Positions 27,158 through 37,100 of a stretch of 64,000 bases of DNA are shown here, piece by piece. A model generated the notes under the pieces. It did not search any database. It was not told the origin of the DNA and was given only the letters and a program-made list of their open reading frames with translations. The DNA lies in the NCBI RefSeq assembly GCF_002115745.1, contig NZ_JFKB01000003.1:124001-188000 (forward strand). The letters run 5' to 3'. Position 1 is the stretch's first letter; every line of letters begins with the position of its first letter. The DNA comes from Thalassospira alkalitolerans (lineage in GTDB: Bacteria > Pseudomonadota > Alphaproteobacteria > Rhodospirillales > Thalassospiraceae). A program made the position numbers and the translations under genes.

Positions 27158-29578
27158 ATGGCCCTGCTGGATAAAATCCAGTCGGCCCGCAAGTCGGGCG
27201 CGGCACGAGAAGCGGATCGGACCCCGCTGGAACGTATGTTCTGGCGGTCGATAGCCCTTGTCGGTGGATTTTCCATGATCATCAACATGTTGAATATGGT
27301 CATTCCGATTTATTCAATGCAGGTGTTTGACCGGGTACTTTCAAGCCGCAGTGTCGATACGCTTTTGCTGCTGACGCTTGGTATTGTGCTGGTTCTGATG
27401 TTTATCGCGGCGATGGAACAATTGCGTTCTCGCCTGTTGATCCGGGTCGGGACAGCACTTGATCTTCGGCTTGGCGGCGATCTGTTTGCCCATGTGGTGC
27501 AACAGGCCGCGCGCGGCAACAATATGCGCCAGCGCCCCCTGCGCGATCTTTATGGTCTGCGCGGGTTTCTGACCGGTTCTGGCCCTTTTACCCTGATCGA
27601 TTTCATGTGGGCGCCGGTCTATATCGGCGTGGTGTTTATCTTTGATACGCGCCTGGGCATTGTGGCGTGCGCCGGGGCAGGGATCCTGATCCTGATTGCG
27701 ATTGCCAATGAAGCCGCCGCCAAGATTTCAGTTGATCGATCCGAAGAAAGCCATAACCGGGGTATTGCGCAGGAAGAAACCTATGTCCGCAATGCCGAGG
27801 CGATGGAAGCGATGGGCATGACCCCATCGGCTCGTCAGCGCTGGCAGGCGGATCAGTCCGATGCGCTTTATTGGGAAGGCCAATCAAGTCGCCGGGTCGG
27901 AACATCGACCACATTGTCGCATTTCATTCGGCTTTCGATGCAGGTGACCTTTATCGGGGTTGGCGCCTATCTGGTGCTGACAGAAAGCATCACGATTGGC
28001 ATCATGGTCGCATCGATGATCATGGGGATGCGCGGCCTTGCACCGTTTGACGGGGCGGTTTCGGCATGGCGCAGCTGGAATTCAGCGCGCAATTCGTTCG
28101 AACGCCTGAATAAAATCCTGCTTGAAAGCCGCCAGACGATTGCGGCCCCGCTGCCGCGCGGGCGCGGCATGTCGGTGACGGCCGACCGGCTGGTCTTTGC
28201 TCCGCCGGGCAGCCGCAATGTTTTGTTCAAGGGCTTTTCGTTTAAGACCGGACCGGGGCAGGTGATTTCGATTGCCGGGTTTAACGGGGTTGGTAAAACC
28301 GCGCTTTTGAAACTGATCATGGGCATCTGGGTGCCGGGATCAGGATCGATCAAACTTGATGAAATGGAAGCATCACGGATTGATCGCGGTGAATTGGGGC
28401 CGCAGGTCGGCTATCTGGCGCAAAACCCGTTTCTGTTCCCCGGAACGATTGCCGAAAATATCGCCCGTCTTGGCAATGCGGAGATGCGCGATATCATTCA
28501 GGCGGCCGAACTGGCCGGGGCGCATAAATTCATTCTTGATCTTCCTGATGGGTATGAAACCCGGGTCGAACGGGGCGGGCGCAACCTTTCGGGCGGGCAG
28601 CGTCAATTGATTGCCCTTGCCGCGGCGCTGTTTGGGCGGCCGCGCCTGTTGTTGCTTGATGAACCGACTACGGCCCTTGACGACATGGGGGTCAGCCATA
28701 TCAGCGCCCTGATTGATATTGTGCGCAGTGCCGGGATCACGACCTTTATCGTCAGTCACGAACGCGAAATTCTGGTGCGTGCCGATGCGGTTCTGGCCCT
28801 TGCCAATGGGCAGATTCAAGTTGTTCCGGTGCGTGGTAAAGGCGATCAGGTGGCGGTTCCGGCATCGCCGCCACTCTCCTTTGAGCCTGAGATGGCAGCG
28901 CCGCCGATTAATGCCCCGGGTAATGCTCCTGCCAATATTCCGGCTGGGGTCGCCCCGGTTGCGGATGGCCAGATGCGCATTACGCCCAAACAAATTGCCG
29001 TGCCCAATCCGGATGCGCCGCGCTCGATTATTGAAAAGAATTCCCCGCGGCATCAAACCCCGATGCCCGCGGCAATATCCCCATCAAAACCAGCCCCGGT
29101 TCCAGCCAAGGCCCCGGCGCGTGCCGCGTCTGTTGCGGCAAAGGCGCCGGTTAAGCCAGCCCGCACCGCCACAACGGCAGAAGCCGGAGCCGCACGCAGC
29201 GAAATGGCGCCGCAGCCGACGCCGGGTGGTACCATGATGACCATGCGCCCGGTTACGCGCAAAAAAGCGGTGCCAAAGGGTGATGATCGTGCCGAGAGAA
29301 ACCGCCTTGCTGCCCGTGAAAAGCAGGAAAAGCAGCGATTGAGCGCGCGGAAAACTGCCCGCGAAGCCGCGCTTGAGGCAGAGGCAAAAGCTGTGCGTGA
29401 GCGCGCGCGGGAAAAATCGGCAACCCGCAAGGCGGCCTTGCGGGCCGATCGTGCTGCCGCACAGTCGTCCGCCCCGGCGCCAGAACCATCCGCCGGTGCG
29501 CCGCGTCCAAAGCGCAGTGATCCGCCACAGCTTCGCGTGGTCGAAGGGTCGGCTGGCCGCCGTCGCGGGGGGGCATAA
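27158..29578 (+). CDS. Type I secretion ABC transporter (PrtD/HasD type) with long C-terminal extension
   Basis: An 806-residue exporter ATPase/permease. No N-terminal C39 peptidase domain; membrane segments about residues 35-290, nucleotide-binding domain about 335-560 with Walker A GFNGVGKT near 374-381, signature LSGGQRQL near 477, Walker B LLLLDEPTTALDD near 497 and H-loop VSHEREIL. Family members are normally 560-600 residues; here about 240 more follow, first Pro/Ala-rich, then strongly basic and helical with repeated Arg/Lys/Ala/Glu. Start ATG has AAGGA 6 bases upstream. Forms the inner-membrane motor for secretion of the RTX protein at 31125-55397. Overlaps the adaptor gene by 1 base. 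Confidence 0.93.
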   Translation: MALLDKIQSARKSGAAREADRTPLERMFWRSIALVGGFSMIINMLNMVIPIYSMQVFDRVLSSRSVDTLLLLTLGIVLVLMFIAAMEQLRSRLLIRVGTALDLRLGGDLFAHVVQQAARGNNMRQRPLRDLYGLRGFLTGSGPFTLIDFMWAPVYIGVVFIFDTRLGIVACAGAGILILIAIANEAAAKISVDRSEESHNRGIAQEETYVRNAEAMEAMGMTPSARQRWQADQSDALYWEGQSSRRVGTSTTLSHFIRLSMQVTFIGVGAYLVLTESITIGIMVASMIMGMRGLAPFDGAVSAWRSWNSARNSFERLNKILLESRQTIAAPLPRGRGMSVTADRLVFAPPGSRNVLFKGFSFKTGPGQVISIAGFNGVGKTALLKLIMGIWVPGSGSIKLDEMEASRIDRGELGPQVGYLAQNPFLFPGTIAENIARLGNAEMRDIIQAAELAGAHKFILDLPDGYETRVERGGRNLSGGQRQLIALAAALFGRPRLLLLDEPTTALDDMGVSHISALIDIVRSAGITTFIVSHEREILVRADAVLALANGQIQVVPVRGKGDQVAVPASPPLSFEPEMAAPPINAPGNAPANIPAGVAPVADGQMRITPKQIAVPNPDAPRSIIEKNSPRHQTPMPAAISPSKPAPVPAKAPARAASVAAKAPVKPARTATTAEAGAARSEMAPQPTPGGTMMTMRPVTRKKAVPKGDDRAERNRLAAREKQEKQRLSARKTAREAALEAEAKAVRERAREKSATRKAALRADRAAAQSSAPAPEPSAGAPRPKRSDPPQLRVVEGSAGRRRGGA

Positions 29579-30882
29579 TGGCAGGTGTTCAGCTCCCGAT
29601 TGCGCGTGAACTTGAAACCGATGTCAAACCGCTGGTGCGGATCGGGCTTTTGATTTTGATCCTTGGGGTGGGATCGGTATTTCTGTGGGCGGCAACAGCC
29701 AGGATCAATTCCGCCGCAACAGCAAGTGGCGTGGTTGCGCCATTTTCCGGCCGTCAAAGCGTACAGCATCTTGAAGGCGGGATCATCCGCGACATTTTGG
29801 TGCGTAATGGCACGCGTGTGCAGGGTGGCGAAGTCCTGATCCGGCTTGACGATACACGGGCGCGGGCCAGTTTTGACTTGCTCAATAATCGTTATCTTAA
29901 TGCGTTGGCGACACAGGCGCGCCTGTTTGCCGAACGCAGCGGTAAGGATCGGTTGTCTTTTCCGGCACCGCTTGATGATCCGCGCTATGCGGGTATTGTC
30001 GAGTCTCAGGAAACCCTGTTTGACAGCCGGATCAATGCGTTTCGCGGCGAGCTTGAGCTTTATGACGAGCGGATCAAGGAATTGCGCCGCGAAATCGTCG
30101 GCACGCGCGAGCAGCAAATTGCCGCCGAGCAGCAGGTCGGGATCGTCAAGGAAGAGCTCGCGATGGTCAAACCAATGGTTGACCTTGGCTATGCCAGACG
30201 GACCCGATTGTTGCAGCTTGAAAGCCGCTTGGTCGAGGTGCTGGGAAATATCGGGCGGTTTTCCGCCGATATCGCCCGCATTGAACAGCAAATCCAACAG
30301 GTTAAATCCAGTCAGGCACAGCTGACGCGCGACAATCTGCAAACCATCAATACTGAACTTCGGGACATTCAGGGCGAGATTTCCGACCTGAGCGAACGTT
30401 TACGCTCGGCCGAGGATATTCTGGTGCGGTCCGATATCAAGGCACCGCGTGCGGGTACGGTAACCAGTCTGCAATTTACAACGATTGGCGGGGTTATTCC
30501 GCCCGGTGCGCAAATTCTTGAAATCGTGCCGCAGGACGACAAGCTGGTGATCGAAGCGCGGGTTTCGCCCAACGATATCGATGTTGTTCATGCGGGACTC
30601 GAGGTCAATATCCGGGTGACAGCCTTCAGTCAGCGGTGGTTCGCGCCGGTAAAAGGTGTTGTTGCCGATATTTCACCCGATCGATTGACGGATCCGGAAG
30701 GCCGCCCGTATTTTCAGGCCATGATCGAGATTGATGCCGAAAGTATGGCCGAACACGAAGGCATGATTTTGTCGCCCGGTATGGCTGCACAGCTTGAAAT
30801 CGTTACAGGTGCGCGGACTATCCTTGCTTATCTCTTTGCACCGATCACCGATAGTTTTGAGCGCGCATTCCGCGAACAATAG
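29578..30882 (+). CDS. Type I secretion membrane fusion protein (HlyD/PrtE family)
   Basis: A 434-residue periplasmic adaptor. Short cytoplasmic N-terminus, one membrane segment at about 22-39 (IGLLILILGVGSVFLWAA), the lipoyl half-motif GVVAPFSGRQSVQHLEGGII, a long alpha-helical hairpin about 110-290, then ILVRSDIKAPRAGTVTSLQF and the beta-barrel domain with IVPQDDKLVIEARVSPNDID. It links the ABC transporter to an outer-membrane TolC-type channel that is not encoded in this window. ATG overlaps the transporter stop by one base. A weak hairpin GACGGT / ACCGTC at 30885-30909 follows the stop codon. Confidence 0.94.
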   Translation: MAGVQLPIARELETDVKPLVRIGLLILILGVGSVFLWAATARINSAATASGVVAPFSGRQSVQHLEGGIIRDILVRNGTRVQGGEVLIRLDDTRARASFDLLNNRYLNALATQARLFAERSGKDRLSFPAPLDDPRYAGIVESQETLFDSRINAFRGELELYDERIKELRREIVGTREQQIAAEQQVGIVKEELAMVKPMVDLGYARRTRLLQLESRLVEVLGNIGRFSADIARIEQQIQQVKSSQAQLTRDNLQTINTELRDIQGEISDLSERLRSAEDILVRSDIKAPRAGTVTSLQFTTIGGVIPPGAQILEIVPQDDKLVIEARVSPNDIDVVHAGLEVNIRVTAFSQRWFAPVKGVVADISPDRLTDPEGRPYFQAMIEIDAESMAEHEGMILSPGMAAQLEIVTGARTILAYLFAPITDSFERAFREQ

Positions 30883-30928
30883 GCGACGGTGCTCCGAGTC
30901 GGGACCGTCTTAGACCCCCTATACAACC

Positions 30929-30943
30929 TGACAGATTCTGTCA
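30929..30943. promoter_or_regulatory. Palindrome TGACAG-ATT-CTGTCA upstream of the giant RTX gene
   Basis: Perfect 6-bp arms, 3-base centre, in the 242-base gap between the adaptor and the RTX gene. Half-sites TGACA/TGTCA recur at 27067-27082. Candidate site for a shared regulator; not proven. Confidence 0.4.
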
Positions 30944-31019
30944 TGGATGATTTTCGTCTTTAAAACTCACATAAAACATGAAAAAAATCTAATTAGACAG
31001 GGAATCAGCGTGTCTCCTG

Positions 31020-31056
31020 TTGATGGAGTTATGTGATTAGTCTATACCATGGTATA
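31020..31056 (+). promoter_or_regulatory. Possible sigma-70 promoter with palindromic -10 region
   Basis: TTGATG (31020-31025), 17-base spacer, TATACC (31043-31048): four of six matches in each box. The -10 lies inside a perfect 14-bp palindrome TATACCATGGTATA (31043-31056), which could be an operator. Would give a leader of about 70 bases for the RTX gene, suggesting that it can be transcribed independently of the exporter. Confidence 0.35.
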
Positions 31057-31124
31057 TGAATGGCCTATGTGCCTTTCAAAGATGCAATGGATTTAAAAAT
31101 TAATCCCAAGTAGGGAGCAATGCC

Positions 31125-34100
31125 TTGGCCTCGCCCGCCAATCAAGACGATGGCACCGGTCTTACCGATGCCGATATCGAACAGATCCTGGATGATCGCG
31201 CGGAAGACGATGCCGCGGCGGTCAATTCTGATTCGACGCCTTCGGGTGGGTCCGGCTCCCAATCGCCTGCGACACAGGTCTTCACCAATATTCAAAACGT
31301 TATTGGCACGTCGTTTAACGATGTCCTGATTGGCGATGCTGGCGACAACACTCTGATCGGTGGTGCTGGCGATGATATCCTGATTCCGGGCGAGGGACAG
31401 GATGAAGCAACCGGTGGTGAAGGTCGCGATACATTCGTTTTGCAGGCTGGTTTTGGTCAGGCAACCGTTACCGATTTTACCCTTGGCGAAGACAATTTGG
31501 CGCTTTCCGGTCTTGGCATCAATGATGCTGGTGATCTGGTGTCCTTGGCTAGCGTTGACGGGCAGGGCAATGTTGTTATCACCTTTGCGACCGGCGATCA
31601 GCTGACGCTTAATGGCATCAGCATTGAACAACTTTCGGAAATCACCCTTGTCGATGCACCGCAACTGACCAATGTGGCGGCGGATGCGTCAGACGGGGAT
31701 GCCACGGGCGATGAAAATGTCATTGATGGCACATCGGGTGACGATCTTTTGGATGGGTCGTCAGACGATGATGTGATTTCGGGGAATGGCGGGGTTGATG
31801 TTGTTAATGGCGGTGACGGTGAAGATACGCTGTCATTTGATGGTGCGGCTGATGGCGTAACGGCCGATCTTTCGGCGGGCACGGCAACGGATAGCACCGG
31901 CAATAACCGGGTTTCTTTCAGCAATATCGAAAATATGCGCGGCACATCGGGCAATGATGTTTTGCGCGGCGATGCTGGTAATAACACCCTTTCGGGCGGT
32001 GCCGGGGACGATACCCTTGCCGGTGGTGGTGGAAATGACGTCCTTGATGGCGGAACCGGGAATAATACGCTTGATTACAGCGATGCCGGGAACGGCGTTG
32101 TCGTCGATCTGAAAAACGGCGCGGCCAAAAGTCAGACCGAAACCGATCAGGCTACAACGACTGACAGCCCAAATAACACGGATGACGTATCTGGCGGTGA
32201 TACCGACGATGCTGTGAATTCCGATGATACCTCTGGTGATCCGGCCTCTGATGACCAAGCCACGGATGATCAGACGACGGGTGATTCGGGTCAAACCGGT
32301 TCAGAAACCGGCAGTCAGACCGAAACCGATGATACGGCGGCAACCGATGGTGAGACCGTTGATGCCGGTTCCGAAGATGATTCGGCATCGGGCAGTTCCG
32401 GGAGTGACACAACCGCAGGCAGCGGCGGTGCAACTGAAGCTGACGACAACACCAACACGTCTGGTGATACAACGGGCCAGACGGAAACCGATGGCGAAAC
32501 GGATTCCCCAACCAATACAGACAACAGCGACAACACAAACCCGAATATGGAAACCGACACCGATCAGGATGCGACGGGTTCCGATACCGAAAGCGAGACA
32601 GACACCACGACCGACACCGCAACTGATGGTGGTTCGACCGATACGTCTGATTCCTCCGGGACCGAAACAGATACCGCGTCTGGTGGTGATGAAGGCGCGG
32701 GTGACCCGGCGAATTCTGGTAGCCCTGAAAGTTCCGATTCGCAGGACGATACACCCACTGGCGATGCTGGTGGTGCAACCCCGGCGACGGATGGTTCGGG
32801 TGCGGATGATGCCAGTGCTGACACGACTCCGGAACCAGACGACACTTCTGGCGCTGATACGACGGATCCTGTTGCCGGTGGCAGCAGTGATGGCAGCGAT
32901 ACCGGTGCCGGTTCGGATGCCGACAATGACCCGGTTGATGAAACGGCCGGTGGGGTGGTCGATGACGCCACTGGCGAAGCCGGGGCTGATGATGCCGGGG
33001 CCGATGATACCACAGGTGATGCAACCGATGATGGTGCTGCTGATACGGGGGGCGCCGCATCTGAAACGGATGCGGGTACAACCAATTCTGGCGGAACCGA
33101 CGCCGGGGAAACCACCACAGGTGAAGCAGAAACAGATACCGCCACATCCGATGAAACCGACGTGGCGGAAAGTGATCCTGCGTCGGGCGCTGGCGGATCG
33201 GGCGATGATGGCCTGACGGGTTCGGACGGCTCGGACGGCACGGGTGATGTGCTTCTTGACGATGAAACCCCGGTCACAGGCGACGAAACCGCCACGGATG
33301 GCGACCAACAACCCGAAGCCGAGCCGGAAAATACCAATGCCGGTGTTCAGGCTGGGGCCGGGACGCCACCTGAAACCAGTTCAGATGACGAAACGTCTGG
33401 CGATGGTGCGACGTCTGATGAAACTGCTGATGACAACGCTACGGATGATACGTCTGAGGGCGCATCTGATGAGGATGCTGGTGGAGAAGCAGGTGATGAA
33501 ACTGATCCGCTGACAGGTGATTCAGGTGCGGACCAATCCAATCCGGTCGCGCCGAGCGGCGAAGGTGATTCCGGTGATGGCGCCGAAACGGGCAATAACG
33601 ATGCCGGTGATGAAACGGACACTGACACGGGCACCGATGACACGGAAGGCGAGATCGGTGACGGTGTAACCGATTCCGGTGATGACTCGGGCGACGACAC
33701 CAATATTTATGACAACACCCCGACATCGGGTAATGACATTGTTCATGGTTCTGATGCCGCTGATTTCCTAGGCGGGGCTGTCGGGGATGACACCTTGCAA
33801 GGGGGCGCTGGCGACGACGTTCTTGATGGCGGTGTTGGCGATGACGTGCTTCAGGGCGGTCTTGGCGATGACACCCTTGATGGTGGCGCTGGCGAGGATG
33901 TGCTTCAGGGCGGTGAAGGCAATGACAGCCTTTATGGCGGTTCCGAAGATGACATTTTGCAGGGTGGCGAAGGCAGTGATCTTTTGGTCGGCGGCACCGG
34001 CGATGATGTGTTGCAGGGGGGCTCCGGCGACGATTTCCTGCGGGGCGGTCTTGGCAATGATCATATTCAGGGTGGCGATGGCACCGATACCGTCAGTTAT

Positions 34101-37100
34101 AGTGATGCTACCGATGCGGTAACTGTCGATCTGTCGCAAAGCACGGCAACCGGTGGTGCGGGCAACGATGTTCTGCAAATGGTTGAAGACGTTGTTGGTT
34201 CCGACCACGACGATCACATTATCGGCAGTGATGGCAATAACGTTCTGTCGGGTGGCGATGGTATTGATACCCTGACCGGTGGTGCGGGCGACGATACCCT
34301 GACGACCGGCACCGGCAAGGACGATATCGAACTGACCGAGAATTTCGGCAACGATACGGTTACCGATTTCAGTATTGCCGAGGATACCGTCGACCTTTCA
34401 AAGCTGGGCGTGACCGATTTCGCGTCCCTGCAAACGATGATTTCCGACGATGGCAATGGCAATACGGTTATTGATTTCGGCGAACAGGGCGTTCTGACCC
34501 TTGAAGGTGTCAGTTCCGACAGTTTGGTTGCGGATAATTTCCGTGGCTTTGGCCGAATTTTCGAAACCGATGGCGATGATGTTGCCGAAGGTACCGATGG
34601 CGATGACGCGCTTTATGGCTATGACGGGAATGATGTTCTTGGCGGTGGCAGCGGTGACGATGTTGTTTCCGGCGGATATGGCAATGACACGCTTTCGGGT
34701 GGTGCGGGCGATGATACCCTGCGCGGCCAGGAAGGCATTGATACGGTTGATTATTCAGGTGCCAATGGCTCGGTAACTGTTGATCTTGGGGCGGGTACTG
34801 CCAGCGGTGCTGATGGCAATGACGTACTTGACCGCATCGAAAATGTCATCGGGTCCAATTATGATGACACGATTTCCGGCGATAGCGGTGTCAACGTCCT
34901 TCAGGGCGGTGCAGGCAGTGATACGATCACGGGCCGCGCTGGCGATGATACGCTAGATGGTGGTGCCGGTGACGATACCTTTGTCGCCGAGGCGGGCAAC
35001 GACACTTATATCGGTGGTTCGGGTACTGACACCCTTGATCTGAGTGCGCGTGACGGTGCGCAGACGGTTGATCTTGGCGCTGGCGCCGTGACCGATAACA
35101 CCACCGGCGAAGTTGATCGTGTTAGCGGGGTCGAAAACATTGTTACCGGTTCTGGTAATGATGTTGTTGTTGGTAATAATGGCAACAACGTTCTTTCGAC
35201 CGGGGCTGGCAACGATGTTGTTGCGGGCGGCGGCGGCGACGATACGCTTGATGGCGGTGACGGCATCGATACGATTACACTTGGCACTGAAACCGGTGCT
35301 GTTGTTGATCTTGGCGCGGGCTCCGTGCAAACAGATTCCGGTTCGTCGAGCATTTCAAACTTTGAAAATGTTCGCGGTTCGGCAAATGCCGATGTCATCA
35401 CTGGCGATGACGGCGATAACATCCTGAATGGTCTTGCCGGGAATGACACGTTGGCTGGTGGCGGTGGCGACGATACCCTTGCTGGCGGGGCGGGCATTGA
35501 TACGGCCGATTACACCGATGTTGATGCCGATATGGATGTCAATCTTCGTGCGGGTACCGCATCGGGGGATGGCAACGATACCCTGACCGAGATCGAAAAC
35601 GTTAGTACCGGCGACGGCAATGATGTTGTGCGTGGAAGTGCCGCCGATAACGTGATTGAAACTGGAGCTGGTGACGATACCGTCTTTGGCGGGGCGGGTT
35701 CGGATACGCTTTCGGGTGGTGATGGCTTTGACACGCTAAGCTATAGCGATGATGTGGTCGCAACCCCGGTCAGTGGCGTTACGGTTGATCTTGATGCCGG
35801 TACGGTTACCGGCAGCGGATTTGTTGATCAGATTAACGGTTTTGAACAGGTCGACGGTTCGGCGGGCAATGACACCATGCTGGGCAGTTCGGGTGATGAT
35901 ATCCTGAACGCGGGTGCGGGGAATGACCGTATCAATGGCGGGGCCGGTGCTGATACGCTTTCGGGCGGTACGGGTGTCGATACATTTGTCATTTCGGCCG
36001 ATAGCGATAATGACCTGATCACTGATTTTGATCCTGCAACGGACATTATCGAGATCGACGGCATTGATGGCCTTGAACTGTTTTCCGATGTTGTGGATTT
36101 TATCGGCGAAGACGCCGAAGGCAATGCTACCATCACCATCGGTGATTCAGTGGTTACCTTACAGGGTGTTAGCCCTGACAGTCTGACCTTTAAAAACTTT
36201 GACGGCCTTCGTTCCCTTGATGGAACCGAAAACAGGGACAACCTTGTTGGCACCAGCCGCAGCGACGTGATCGATGCCAAGGGCGGCGATGATATCGTTC
36301 AGGGTAATGCCGGAAATGACACCATTTTTGGGGGTGCGGGTAATGATAATCTTTCCGGTGGTGTTGGTGACGATGTCATTGATGGCGGGATTGGCAATGA
36401 CACGATTGTTGGCGGTGCGGGAACAGATGTTCTTGATGGTGGCGACGGTGTCGATACCGTTTCCTTCCAAGGCGTTTCCAGCGGTGTAACTGTTGATTTG
36501 GCAAGTGGGACTGCAACGGGTGGCGGCGGTAATGATACGCTGGCCAATTTTGAAAATGCTTCGGGTTCAGCCTTTAACGACACCCTTTCCGGGGATGATG
36601 CCAATAACGTTCTTTCGGGCGGTGCGGGCGACGATATCCTTGATGGCCGTGATGGTGATGACCTTCTTTCTGGCGGATCGGGTAACGATACGCTGATTGG
36701 TGGTGCCGGGAATGATTCCCTTGTTGGTGGCACCGGTTCCGATACCGTCAGTTATGCTGACAGCGACAGTGGTGTTCAGGTCAATTTGGGGTCGGGGTCG
36801 GCCGTCGGCAGTGATGGGACTGATACGCTTAAGGAAATCGAAAATGCCATCGGGTCGGATTTTGACGATGTTCTGACCGGTTCCAGCGCGGCAAACACCA
36901 TTATTGGTGGTGCGGGCGATGACCTGATTAATGCCGGTGCCGGGAATGATGTGATTTCCGGTGGTTCTGGTGCGGATACATTCATTTTCAATGGATCATC
37001 GGGCAAGGACCGCGTTACCGATTTCGATATTTCCGAAGACCAGATTGATCTCAGCAGCTTTGATATCCCGAATTGGGAAGCTCTGAAAAGTCTGATCGAT

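Noticed and set aside
31125..31700. LapA-like N-terminal retention module with a protease cleavage site
   Set aside because: The N-terminus goes directly into RTX repeats; no di-alanine cleavage motif context or retention fold is seen.
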